Source of the DNA: an uncultured Ruminococcus sp.
Lineage (GTDB): Bacteria; Bacillota; Clostridia; Oscillospirales; Ruminococcaceae
Direction: 5' to 3'
Assembly (NCBI GenBank): GCA_937901485.1
Contig: CALGTT010000270.1
Coordinates: 1 to 8,578, forward strand
Length of the DNA: 8,578 nucleotides
How positions within the stretch are numbered: the stretch's first letter is position 1; each line of letters begins with the position of its first letter. A program made the translations under genes and the position numbers. The notes below the pieces were generated by a model, which ran no database searches, had not been told where the DNA came from, and saw only the letters and a program-made list of their open reading frames with translations. Of this stretch, positions 1-5,893 are shown one piece after another.

Positions 1-2
1 AG

Positions 3-215
3 GATATTTATCGGAAATACCGCGATCACTTCGGACGTGAATTTTCCTTTACAGATGCAAGACCGGAATTTGTGCAGGAGTATCCGCAGTTCGGAATGGG
101 GTTCCTGAAAGAAGATGGTTCACGTAATATCCTGCTGCATGGTAAGGGAGGAAATCTTGCATCCCTTTCCATTTCTGCCGAGGAATATGCTGAAATGAGG
201 CAGGGAAGCGATTGA
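3..215 (+). CDS. C-terminal end of an unrecognised protein (5' truncated)
   Basis: An open frame enters from the left edge and runs 70 codons to a TGA at 213-215. The visible part starts DIYRKYRDHFGREF and ends EYAEMRQGSD. It is soluble-looking and mixed in charge, with no membrane segment, signal peptide or motif that I recognise. It reads as ordinary protein on the same strand as every other gene here, and a hydrolase gene with its own ribosome site follows about 100 bp downstream. No terminator separates the two, so they could be co-transcribed. Function is unknown because the N-terminal part is missing. Confidence 0.6.
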   Translation, partial: DIYRKYRDHFGREFSFTDARPEFVQEYPQFGMGFLKEDGSRNILLHGKGGNLASLSISAEEYAEMRQGSD

Positions 216-313
216 AACGTGGATTTCCTCGTCCTGCAAACTGCCCGAATATCGGAAAATGGCTGATGATCCGTTCTCTGAACCGCCAATATCCCACAAG
301 AAAGGAGCCAACC

Positions 314-1039
314 ATGACCCCCAAAATGATCCTGTTTGACTACGGCGGAACGCTGCTGTATGAGCCGAATTTCTGTCCGAGTGCCGGAAATGCGGCGATT
401 TATCCGTATATCAGCGAAAATCCGCACAATATCAGTCAGGAGGAATTCAGCGAATATCTCCTGACGCTGTTCGATGAGATCCGTGCCCTGCGTGGGGAGC
501 TGATCGAGATCCACGAGCACACCTTTCTCCGCTATGTGCTGGAGCATTTCAACATGCGGCTCTCCGTTCCGATCGAACAGGCGGAGTGGATCATCTGGAA
601 CGGCATTTCCGATGCCCGCATGACACCGGATGCGGACAAAATGCTCGCAGTTCTGCGGAATCACGGCATCCGCACCGGCATCATCAGCAATCTCTGCTGG
701 TCGGGTGCGGCTCTCACAAGACGCTTGCGGCAGTTCTTTCCGGAGCATGATTTCGAGTTCGTGATGACTTCAAGCGAGTACATTTTCCGAAAGCCCGATC
801 CGCATATTTTCGACCTTGCAGTGCGGAAATCCGGATTGAAGCCCGAAGAGATCTGGTACTGCGGCAATGATATTGCCGTGGATGTATTCGGGGCACATGG
901 GGCAGGACTGTTCCCCATGTTTTATGATGACAGGAGCGTGTCCAGCTCCATCCACGAGAAAAACGACGCACTTTCCATTCCCTTTCCGCATGTGCGGATA
1001 GGGGGATGGGGAGAGATGGGGGATTTGATTGGGGACTGA
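314..1039 (+). CDS. HAD-superfamily hydrolase with an atypical motif I
   Basis: This is a 241-residue haloacid-dehalogenase-fold protein, most likely a cytosolic phosphatase or phosphatase-like hydrolase of unknown substrate. The ATG at 314 is chosen because AAAGGAG lies 7 bp upstream; the frame is open further upstream but without a ribosome site. Motif I is FDYGGTL (nucleophile Asp9), motif II is the Ser in IISNL, motif III is the Lys in FRKPDP, and motif IV is the acidic CGNDIAVDV. An all-helical cap (about residues 15-105) sits between motifs I and II, as in subfamily-I HADs. The residue two after the nucleophile, normally the general-acid Asp, is Gly11. Phosphonatase-type enzymes also lack an Asp there, so activity is possible but the reaction cannot be assigned. 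Family membership is secure; the physiological role is not. Confidence 0.85.
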   Translation: MTPKMILFDYGGTLLYEPNFCPSAGNAAIYPYISENPHNISQEEFSEYLLTLFDEIRALRGELIEIHEHTFLRYVLEHFNMRLSVPIEQAEWIIWNGISDARMTPDADKMLAVLRNHGIRTGIISNLCWSGAALTRRLRQFFPEHDFEFVMTSSEYIFRKPDPHIFDLAVRKSGLKPEEIWYCGNDIAVDVFGAHGAGLFPMFYDDRSVSSSIHEKNDALSIPFPHVRIGGWGEMGDLIGD

Positions 1040-1046
1040 AAACGGC

Positions 1047-1076
1047 TTGAAATAGGTGTAAATCGACATATATAAA
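1047..1076 (+). promoter_or_regulatory. Possible promoter overlapping the terminator
   Basis: TTGAAA at 1047-1052 and TATAAA at 1071-1076 are 18 bp apart and resemble sigma-A boxes. A transcript starting near 1083 would begin inside the left arm of the terminator hairpin, so it could escape termination and feed the nuclease-domain gene at 1229 with a leader of about 145 nt. The match is moderate, and an alternative start could use TATAGT at 1192-1197, which has no convincing -35 box. Confidence 0.3.
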
Positions 1077-1109
1077 AACCGCAGTGAATGAAAAATCACT
1101 GCGGTTTTT
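1074..1109 (+). terminator. Intrinsic terminator, probably bidirectional
   Basis: A perfect 14-bp inverted repeat pairs 1074-1087 with 1096-1109 around an 8-nt A-rich loop. The arms are AAAAACCGCAGTGA and its complement. The right arm ends in GGTTTTT and the left begins with a run of A, so it should stop transcription from either side. It lies 35 bp after the hydrolase stop codon. Confidence 0.85.
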
Positions 1110-1228
1110 GCATTTCCATCACTCACCGAAAAAATTACAGAGAAAAAACCAAATTTTTTAACCAAACCGATCAAGCCGTTTTTTCAAGGTGTATAGTATA
1201 AGTACAAACAGTAAAGGAGGTATCCCCT

Positions 1229-2215
1229 ATGTTAGTACTTACCCAATTGCCGGCATCCCCTGTGCTTCCCGAAGCACCGCAGTGTGAAGCGGTTCCGGAG
1301 GTTTCCACCGTGCCGGAAGCTGTGACCGAAGCGGAAATTCCGCCGGTGGCAGAGAGCAAACCGGACAATCCGGAAACAGCTGTACCGGAGAATCATCCTC
1401 AGTGTGAAGCAGCTCCGGAGGGTGAACCGCTCGTTCCGTCCCTTGTATCGGAGGATGTTTCATCCGAGGAAACAGAGGACGAATCGGTCATCAGCGGTTT
1501 TCTCCGCCAGTCCGGACTGGTAATCACAGAAAGCCATGAACCGCAGGACGGGCAGGACATTGCCGTGCTTGCCGCAAAAATTGCGGAGAGCCTTCCGGAG
1601 GCGGAGGGGTTTCTGCGAAGTCTGCGGACGGCGAACTGTGCCCTGAGCCGTGAGTTCTGCTATCCCCTCAGCAGTCATTCCGAGAAGGAACGCACTGCGA
1701 TCCGAAAAGTTGCGGACATCCTCCGCAGATGCGGCATCTTTGCGGAATTCTGCCCCGATACGCAGAAAAGCATCCGTGGAAAAATGGCGGAATGCAGCCG
1801 TGTTGTGAATTTCATCAACGGTGCATGGCTGGAGATCCACTGCCAGCATCTCACCTGCCAGATCGTCAGGGAATATGCCGAAGCCCGTGGACTTCCCTTT
1901 GAGGTCATCGCCAATGTGCATATCCAGCACGAAGCGACCGGAGAGCCGCATGAGATTGACCTGATGTTCTCGATCGGGGAGCAGGTGTTCGGTATGGAGC
2001 AGAAATCCGGTCTGAATTTCAGTGACTACGACCGCTACCGCAAGATCGGCGAATGGCTGGGCATCATCCCCGACCGTTTCCTCCTCCTCAATTCCAATCT
2101 GACGGAGGACTACGCTGTCGGATGCATCCAGTATTTCCACCGCTACTACATCAGCAGTCTGGCAAATTATCAGAAGATTCTGAAAGCCATGCTCGAAAAG
2201 AATCTGACAAAGTAA
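1229..2215 (+). CDS. Acidic N-terminal region plus Card1/Can2 (DUF1887)-type PD-(D/E)XK nuclease domain
   Basis: This is a 328-residue protein. The ATG at 1229 follows AAAGGAGG with an 8-nt spacer. Residues 1-85 are low-complexity, rich in Pro, Glu and Val, and likely disordered. A GFLRQ peptide follows at 90-94, then a helical or winged-helix-like stretch (about 110-190). Residues 195-290 resemble the C-terminal nuclease domain of Card1/Can2 proteins: NGAWLE (Glu202), HEIDLMF (Asp244) and GMEQKSG (Glu257, Lys259). All PD-(D/E)XK catalytic residues are therefore present. In the known family this domain cuts DNA or RNA when an N-terminal CARF domain binds cyclic oligoadenylate. No CARF fold is visible here, so control must differ if it is active. 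It precedes a winged-helix gene in the same unit. There is no signal peptide or membrane segment. The fold assignment is from memory of the motif pattern; substrate and role are unknown. Confidence 0.7.
   Translation: MLVLTQLPASPVLPEAPQCEAVPEVSTVPEAVTEAEIPPVAESKPDNPETAVPENHPQCEAAPEGEPLVPSLVSEDVSSEETEDESVISGFLRQSGLVITESHEPQDGQDIAVLAAKIAESLPEAEGFLRSLRTANCALSREFCYPLSSHSEKERTAIRKVADILRRCGIFAEFCPDTQKSIRGKMAECSRVVNFINGAWLEIHCQHLTCQIVREYAEARGLPFEVIANVHIQHEATGEPHEIDLMFSIGEQVFGMEQKSGLNFSDYDRYRKIGEWLGIIPDRFLLLNSNLTEDYAVGCIQYFHRYYISSLANYQKILKAMLEKNLTK
1277..1421 (+). repeat. Imperfect direct repeat encoding PQCEA(V/A)PE
   Basis: Two near-identical 25-bp segments at 1277-1301 and 1397-1421 encode PQCEAVPE (residues 17-24) and PQCEAAPE (57-64), exactly 40 codons apart. 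They fall in the disordered acidic N-terminal region of the nuclease-domain protein and are probably remnants of an internal duplication. Confidence 0.7.
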
Positions 2216-2231
2216 GAGTAAGTGAATATCA

Positions 2232-2261
2232 GCCCCTCACGGATAAAGTATCCGGAGGGGC
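2232..2261 (+). promoter_or_regulatory. Intergenic hairpin inside the nuclease/winged-helix unit
   Basis: Bases 2232-2245 pair with 2249-2261 in a 13-bp GC-rich stem with a single bulged A (2239) and a 3-nt loop. It lies between the stop at 2215 and the ribosome site near 2268-2273. No T run follows, so it is unlikely to be a full terminator. It could be an mRNA stability, processing or partial attenuation element that sets the ratio of the two products. Confidence 0.6.
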
Positions 2262-2280
2262 AGCACGAAAGGAGATCATT

Positions 2281-3228
2281 ATGAGTAATTTCAACCCGTA
2301 TCTCGACCCCAAGGTTTACAGCGGTCACATGGACATGCACAGCGAGAGCGTCCCCACCAACCCCAGCTATCACACAGTTGAAGGCGAAAAATGCCTTTGC
2401 ACTGAGGATAACACCGTTCCGTTTCCGACTGTTCTGCACAATGTCGGCAGCGGCAATATCACGGCATTTGACAAGAAAATCGTGTGCCTTCTCGCTACTT
2501 TTACCTACATGTCAAGCAGACAGCTTACAGAGTGCCTGACGCTCCTGAAAGCGGAGGGTGTGCACAATCTGAAATCCAGTCTGGAACGTCTGAAACGCAA
2601 CCAGATGATCCGTTCATTCCGTTTCGGTACTGACGATCAGCGGATCTCCAACAGTCAGGTGCACACGCTCAACAAGAACGGCAGTGAACTTGCGAAGGTG
2701 CTGGGCATCTCGCATAATTTCTCGCCGTTTGCCATCGGGATGCATCCGTCGGAGATCAAGCGGATGCTGGCGGCGAACCAGATCATGAACGCATTCCTGA
2801 AATCCGGTATGAAGCTTGACTGGATGAAGCGGGGGCAGGTCATCAATTCCCGCACGGACAAGAGTGCCGTGGTGCGTCCATCGTTCACCGTCAGTGCGGA
2901 TGGCACGGTGCTGATGTACGAGGTGGTCAGACAGGGCGAATTCTGGCGTGAGTACCTTGCGGACAAGCTCAAGCGTTACCGCCTTGTGTTCGACAGCTGG
3001 GCGGACAACAGCTGGGATATTGCGGAGCAGCCCATGCTGATTATGAACGGTGAGAACGAAGCCCACAACCGTGAGATCGCAGAGCTTGCGAAGCAGGCAG
3101 GGGTACAGGTGCTGTTCACGGAGGATCTTCTTCTGTTCGGCAGTATGTTCTTCCAGTCCATCTATGCGTTTGATGCGGCGGGGAACAGGCAGTTCTATCG
3201 GTTCCAGATGAAGGAGGGGGCAGCATAA
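2281..3228 (+). CDS. Winged-helix protein resembling the replication-relaxation family
   Basis: This is a 315-residue soluble protein. The ATG at 2281 is chosen because GAAAGGAGAT lies just upstream; the frame stays open back to 2053, but that would overlap the preceding gene by more than 160 bp. Residues 1-60 look unstructured. Residues 64-135 form a likely winged helix: KKIVCLLATFTYMSSRQL, then a recognition-helix-like SSLERLKRNQMIRSF, then HTLNKNGSEL. The C-terminal half has RPSFTVSADG (199-208), MYEVVRQ (212-218) and DKLKRYR (228-234). That order resembles Replic_Relax proteins of plasmids and integrative elements, which place a winged helix before a degenerate PD-(D/E)XK-like domain. The key acidic nuclease residues are not convincing, so a DNA-binding role is more likely than cleavage. 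It ends the unit begun by the nuclease-domain gene. The family call is moderate; it may only share the fold. Confidence 0.6.
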   Translation: MSNFNPYLDPKVYSGHMDMHSESVPTNPSYHTVEGEKCLCTEDNTVPFPTVLHNVGSGNITAFDKKIVCLLATFTYMSSRQLTECLTLLKAEGVHNLKSSLERLKRNQMIRSFRFGTDDQRISNSQVHTLNKNGSELAKVLGISHNFSPFAIGMHPSEIKRMLAANQIMNAFLKSGMKLDWMKRGQVINSRTDKSAVVRPSFTVSADGTVLMYEVVRQGEFWREYLADKLKRYRLVFDSWADNSWDIAEQPMLIMNGENEAHNREIAELAKQAGVQVLFTEDLLLFGSMFFQSIYAFDAAGNRQFYRFQMKEGAA

Positions 3229-3234
3229 AATCAG

Positions 3235-3269
3235 AAACCGCATTCACGAGGAGTGGATGCGGTTTTTCT
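3235..3269 (+). terminator. Intrinsic terminator
   Basis: A 13-bp stem pairs 3235-3247 with 3253-3265 (one G-U pair) around a GAGGA loop. The right arm runs into GGTTTTTCTT. It lies 6 bp after the winged-helix gene stop and separates that unit from the promoter array downstream. Confidence 0.85.
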
Positions 3270-3350
3270 TGTGAAAGAACGAGAGCTGAAACCCCTCCAT
3301 CAAGTAACAGCTCCAGAAGCGAAGCCGCCAGCTTTCACATCGACCAGAAC

Positions 3351-3395
3351 TTTTTGAAACAGTTTCCCCTATGCAGAAAAAATCTATGCGATAAT
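3351..3395 (+). promoter_or_regulatory. Promoter-like element, copy 1 of 3
   Basis: TTTTTGAAA at 3351-3359 is followed by a TTTCC block and then by GATAAT at 3390-3395, which continues AGAAACAGACAAAGG. The -10 box is 39 bp after the start of the T run. A GAAACAGTTTC dyad lies at 3356-3366. There is no good -35 at the usual 17-bp spacing; the conserved upstream block would sit near -50 to -43 and may be an activator or UP-type site. No reading frame with a ribosome site starts between this copy and the next. Confidence 0.5.
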
Positions 3396-3458
3396 AGAAA
3401 CAGACAAAGGGAACAGCGAGCAGGGAAGCAGAAGAAAACCGTCCTGAATGAAAAACAG

Positions 3459-3504
3459 TTTTTGAAATGCTTCCCGACCTCCTCAAAATCCCCCATGGTA
3501 TAAT
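3459..3504 (+). promoter_or_regulatory. Promoter-like element, copy 2 of 3
   Basis: TTTTTGAAA at 3459-3467, a TTCCC block and a perfect TATAAT at 3499-3504 repeat the layout of copy 1 (40 bp from T run to -10 box). It continues AGAGACAGAACAAG and then AAAGGAGG at 3522-3529. That ribosome-site-like sequence has no ATG after it; the best start would be a distant TTG giving about 20 codons. It looks like a duplicated leader without its gene. Confidence 0.55.
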
Positions 3505-3559
3505 AGAGACAGAACAAGAGCAAAGGAGGCATCCGGACGGGTTTTGGTACTCCCGGAAG

Positions 3560-3604
3560 TTTTTGAAAAGACTTTCCGGAAGGTCAAAGATAATGTGATA
3601 GAAT
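3560..3604 (+). promoter_or_regulatory. Promoter-like element, copy 3 of 3, in front of the phosphatase operon
   Basis: TTTTTGAAA at 3560-3568, CTTTCC at 3572-3577 and TAGAAT at 3599-3604 repeat the layout again (39 bp). It continues AGAAATATCAAATAAAGGAGG directly into the ribosome site of the small membrane protein at 3635. The upstream block is flanked by a CCGGAAGT/ACTTTCCGG inverted repeat (3554-3579). This copy is the likely main promoter of the 3635-5768 operon. Confidence 0.55.
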
Positions 3605-3634
3605 AGAAATATCAAATAAAGGAGGACTTTGGTT

Positions 3635-3823
3635 ATGACTGAGTTTTATCTGATTATCTTCGTGGCGGCAGCCGCAGGGCTTGCGTTCTTCCTGCTTCGT
3701 CCTGAGAAAAAGACTCCCAGTAAGGGCGGGAAAAAGAGAGGAAAGAATGAGCGAGATACCACCAAGATCTACAATGACGTGACAAAGAAGGTCGGACCTT
3801 CCCGTGTCCACAAGAACAAGTAA
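3635..3823 (+). CDS. Small single-pass membrane protein with a cationic tail
   Basis: This is a 62-residue protein. The ATG at 3635 is preferred over an in-frame TTG at 3629, because AAAGGAGG (3618-3625) lies 9 nt before the ATG but only 3 nt before the TTG. Residues 3-21 (EFYLIIFVAAAAGLAFFLL) form one hydrophobic helix. About 40 residues rich in Lys and Arg follow, including KKTPSKGGKKRGK. By the positive-inside rule the tail should be cytoplasmic. The Thr/Ser-containing basic tail could bind nucleic acid or an acidic partner, for example the acidic linker of the phosphatase two genes down, and could be a phosphorylation target; this is inference. It is the first gene of a tight operon, with 17 bp to the next gene. 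I recognise no family. Confidence 0.8.
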   Translation: MTEFYLIIFVAAAAGLAFFLLRPEKKTPSKGGKKRGKNERDTTKIYNDVTKKVGPSRVHKNK

Positions 3824-3840
3824 CAGAGAGGAGAATCAAC

Positions 3841-4764
3841 ATGAACAGACAGAACGAACGTGAGATCCTGCTTTCCCGCATCAACTGCTTCCTCGTGGAG
3901 CAGGGCAGCAATACCGATGCAGCGGCAGCCTATATGAACCGTGAGGACGCAGTAACAATTCCTTTTACACCGAATGATGTGCAGGGATTCCTTAACCTGA
4001 TCCTTGAACAGCAGAAGACACAGCGAGTGCTGGCAGTGACCAGTTCACCGAATTTCACCCAGCTTGTGCTGTCGCTCAATGCATCACTCCCCCAGAATAA
4101 GCTCTCCGTGCTCTGCAACGGCACATTCCATCTGGAGGATGCACTCACGGAACTTCGCCGTGAGCAGCGGATGCTCCATACTGCCGATGGTGCGGAATAC
4201 GATCCGGTCAGACAGCTCACTGAGCACATGATGGCAACCACCGATGGCAGAGTGCTCCTGAAACGCAAAGCTTCCGCAGATGAAACTGAGCTTTTCGATT
4301 ACAACGGCAATTCCTGGGGCACACTGCTCCCCAGCCGCTACCATGCAAATGACTTCTGCGGCACACTTCACGGCATGTCCCCCATGCTTTCCCTGCGAAA
4401 AAAGGCAGCACTTCTCTGGACGCTGATCGACAGCAATGGTCAGAAGCTTCCCGATGCTGAGCACATTGCCCTGTTCAGAGCCGGCGAGCTGGAAATGGTG
4501 CTCCTGCCGCATCCTCACAAAATGCTGACACCGGCACAAATGGAATTTGAGCTGTTCACAAACCGAAGCTTCCATGCGGATGGTGATCTGATGGAAGAAA
4601 TGGCAGACTGGCTCCAGAGAGAAAGCGTACCGCCCTGTGTGCTGGAGGATATCTCCGCAAGTGTGGGATACCAGCTGTTTTCCAACGCAAAACTCGCAGA
4701 ACCGAGCAAAGAGCAGGTCTGCAATACTATGGAACGAATCGTACTGATGTATAAGGAGGACTAA
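3841..4764 (+). CDS. Unrecognised 307-residue protein, operon partner of the PP2C phosphatase
   Basis: The ATG at 3841 follows AGAGGAG at 3828-3834. The protein is soluble, with no signal peptide or membrane helix. RVLAVTSS (62-69), a helix, then KLSVLCNG (87-94) could be a beta-alpha-beta unit. A middle region (about 140-230) looks beta-rich. The C-terminal 55 residues contain LMEEMADWLQRESV, then GYQLF (276-280) and PSKEQV (288-293). That order recalls the first half of a helix-turn-helix-like domain in Bacillota proteins whose usual pattern is YGYQIF followed by PSRDKV. The resemblance is from memory and moderate. Its last codons (4753-4760) contain the AAGGAGGA ribosome site of the phosphatase gene, whose ATG lies 2 bp after the stop, so the two are translationally coupled and probably act together. 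No catalytic motif is seen. Confidence 0.85.
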   Translation: MNRQNEREILLSRINCFLVEQGSNTDAAAAYMNREDAVTIPFTPNDVQGFLNLILEQQKTQRVLAVTSSPNFTQLVLSLNASLPQNKLSVLCNGTFHLEDALTELRREQRMLHTADGAEYDPVRQLTEHMMATTDGRVLLKRKASADETELFDYNGNSWGTLLPSRYHANDFCGTLHGMSPMLSLRKKAALLWTLIDSNGQKLPDAEHIALFRAGELEMVLLPHPHKMLTPAQMEFELFTNRSFHADGDLMEEMADWLQRESVPPCVLEDISASVGYQLFSNAKLAEPSKEQVCNTMERIVLMYKED

Positions 4765-4766
4765 TT

Positions 4767-5768
4767 ATGCTGAAACTGAATATGATGGCTGACAGCCGTA
4801 CAGGAAAAAGACATGTCGAAACACTGATGGAAAATCAGGACAGAGTGTTGACGTATGAGGATGATACGATCGCAGTGCTTGCCACTGCGGATGGATGCAG
4901 TGCATGTGAATGTGCAGCGGAGGCAGCAGAGCTGACAGTGAATGGTGCGGTGGAATTTGCAAAGCTCGACTCCATCTGGCACATCAAGCTGAAGAATATG
5001 AAGCAGATCCTGCTTGACACCCTCGACCGCATGTATCTGGCTTCGGACAGCCCCTATGATGACCTCTGTGCAACGCTTGCAATGGTAGTGATCCACAAGC
5101 CGACACATAAATACATTGCGATCACGATCGGCGACTGCTCCGCATTTGCAATTGACCGTGACCTGAGATCCACAATGCTGCTCTCGCCGATGAATCTGCT
5201 GGCGAAGAATCAGACTGTGTTTGCCAACAGCTACACAGCAAAGAATGCGATGAAGATCAAGACCGGCAGAATGGAACACGCAAGAGGCTTTGTACTTTAC
5301 ACGGATGGTGCAAACTCACTGGCGGATGAACCGGAGATCCTGCGTCATCTGGCGATGAAAACGATCCAGATGGAGGAGGACAGCAAGGAGATTCTCAATT
5401 CTTATATGGAACATCTTCTGCAGCAGACGCACGATGACGTAACGGTCGGCATCATGATGATCCGTGGTGCGGAGAGTACAGCACAGCAGACAACATCTCC
5501 CAAGGTGATTGAAGAAGAAAAGCCGATGGAGGAAGAATACGAAAATCCCGAAATTGAGGAAGAAACGGAGGAGGATACGGACGAAGAAACAGAAGAAGAG
5601 GAGATGGAAGATGACGACACACTGCGAGGCTTTCTCAGACAGCCCCGCACACCGGAGGAGGTACTGGAAGCCGGTTACTGCACAGGCGAAAATTTCCTGC
5701 TGATGCTTGCACCCTATCTGCAGGCAGGGGTGGTGACTGTGGAGAACGGAAGATTGATGTGGAACTGA
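4767..5768 (+). CDS. PP2C-type protein phosphatase with acidic linker and small C-terminal domain
   Basis: This is a 333-residue predicted metal-dependent Ser/Thr protein phosphatase. Residues 1-233 carry the PP2C motifs in order: ENQDR (22-26, Asp25), ATADG (39-43, Asp42), DDLCATLAMVV (98-108), ITIGDCSAF (119-127), VLYTDGANSL (176-185, Asp180) and HDDVTVGIM (222-230, Asp224). The metal-binding aspartates are all present, so it should be active. A very acidic linker (about 249-284) joins this to a 49-residue tail with GFLRQ (288-292), PEEVLEAG, a helix and a short hairpin, plausibly a small winged-helix-like domain. The start is fixed by AAGGAGGA at the end of the preceding gene. There is no membrane segment, so it is cytosolic. 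No kinase is in the window; in known systems PP2C enzymes reverse a Hanks-type kinase or act on anti-sigma partners. Family confidence is high; targets are unknown. Confidence 0.85.
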   Translation: MLKLNMMADSRTGKRHVETLMENQDRVLTYEDDTIAVLATADGCSACECAAEAAELTVNGAVEFAKLDSIWHIKLKNMKQILLDTLDRMYLASDSPYDDLCATLAMVVIHKPTHKYIAITIGDCSAFAIDRDLRSTMLLSPMNLLAKNQTVFANSYTAKNAMKIKTGRMEHARGFVLYTDGANSLADEPEILRHLAMKTIQMEEDSKEILNSYMEHLLQQTHDDVTVGIMMIRGAESTAQQTTSPKVIEEEKPMEEEYENPEIEEETEEDTDEETEEEEMEDDDTLRGFLRQPRTPEEVLEAGYCTGENFLLMLAPYLQAGVVTVENGRLMWN

Positions 5769-5773
5769 TCAAA

Positions 5774-5812
5774 CAACAAGCTGTCGGGGAGCAATCCCCG
5801 ATGGCTATGTTG
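5774..5812 (+). other. Hairpin with a GNRA-type loop after the phosphatase gene
   Basis: TCGGGGA (5784-5790) pairs with TCCCCGA (5795-5801) around a GCAA tetraloop. The stem can extend outward: 5779-5781 pairs with 5804-5806 and 5774-5778 with 5808-5812. It lies 5 bp after the phosphatase stop. No T run follows, so it is a weak terminator at best and more likely a 3'-end stability structure, although it does mark the end of the operon. Confidence 0.55.
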
Positions 5813-5828
5813 GCGTTGTATGAAATTA

Positions 5829-5857
5829 TTGACAAATAAATCGAAATGTGGTATAAT
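5829..5857 (+). promoter_or_regulatory. Consensus sigma-A promoter for the 605-residue gene
   Basis: TTGACA at 5829-5834 and TATAAT at 5852-5857 are exactly 17 bp apart, with a TGG just before the -10 (extended -10). Both boxes are perfect matches. Transcription should start near 5864, about 30 nt before the ATG at 5894. The block ATGTGGTATAATAT recurs in the promoter at 7830-7858. Confidence 0.9.
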
Positions 5858-5893
5858 ATGCACAGTAAATATGGCTTTGGAGGAGGAAAATCT

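Larger units (their letters stand above)
1039..1182. repeat. 12-bp inverted repeat flanking the terminator region
   Basis: AAAACGGCTTGA at 1039-1050 is the exact reverse complement of the bases at 1171-1182. The arms are 120 bp apart, with the terminator hairpin between them. They could be operator half-sites or close a long-range RNA stem. The sequence shows only the symmetry, not the role. Confidence 0.5.
3270..3634 (+). other. Non-coding region holding the three-promoter array
   Basis: This 365-bp stretch lies between a terminator and the small membrane protein gene. No start codon with a ribosome site opens a frame longer than about 28 codons on the + strand. Its content is explained by the three promoter-like copies at 3351, 3459 and 3560. 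Copy 1 to copy 2 is 108 bp and copy 2 to copy 3 is 101 bp. Each copy shares the upstream TTTTTGAAA block, a TTCC block, the -10 box and a purine-rich AGA(A/G)A leader. Confidence 0.65.

Noticed and set aside
26..748. A 240-codon reverse-strand frame opposite the hydrolase
   Set aside because: The + strand frame has clear HAD motifs. The reverse frame has no recognisable domain and is a shadow of codon bias.
2053..2280. N-terminal extension of the winged-helix gene back to 2053
   Set aside because: It would overlap the nuclease-domain gene in another frame and run through the intergenic hairpin. The ATG at 2281 has a strong ribosome site.
3351..3604. The triple repeat as a CRISPR array
   Set aside because: The shared blocks are short and imperfect, the spacing is about 100 bp, and each copy contains a -10 box. 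It does not have the repeat-spacer layout of a CRISPR array.
3244..3615. A 123-codon reverse-strand frame with internally repetitive peptides across the intergenic region
   Set aside because: Its repetition is explained by the three promoter-like copies on the + strand. It has no convincing ribosome site, and its 3' end runs through the terminator.
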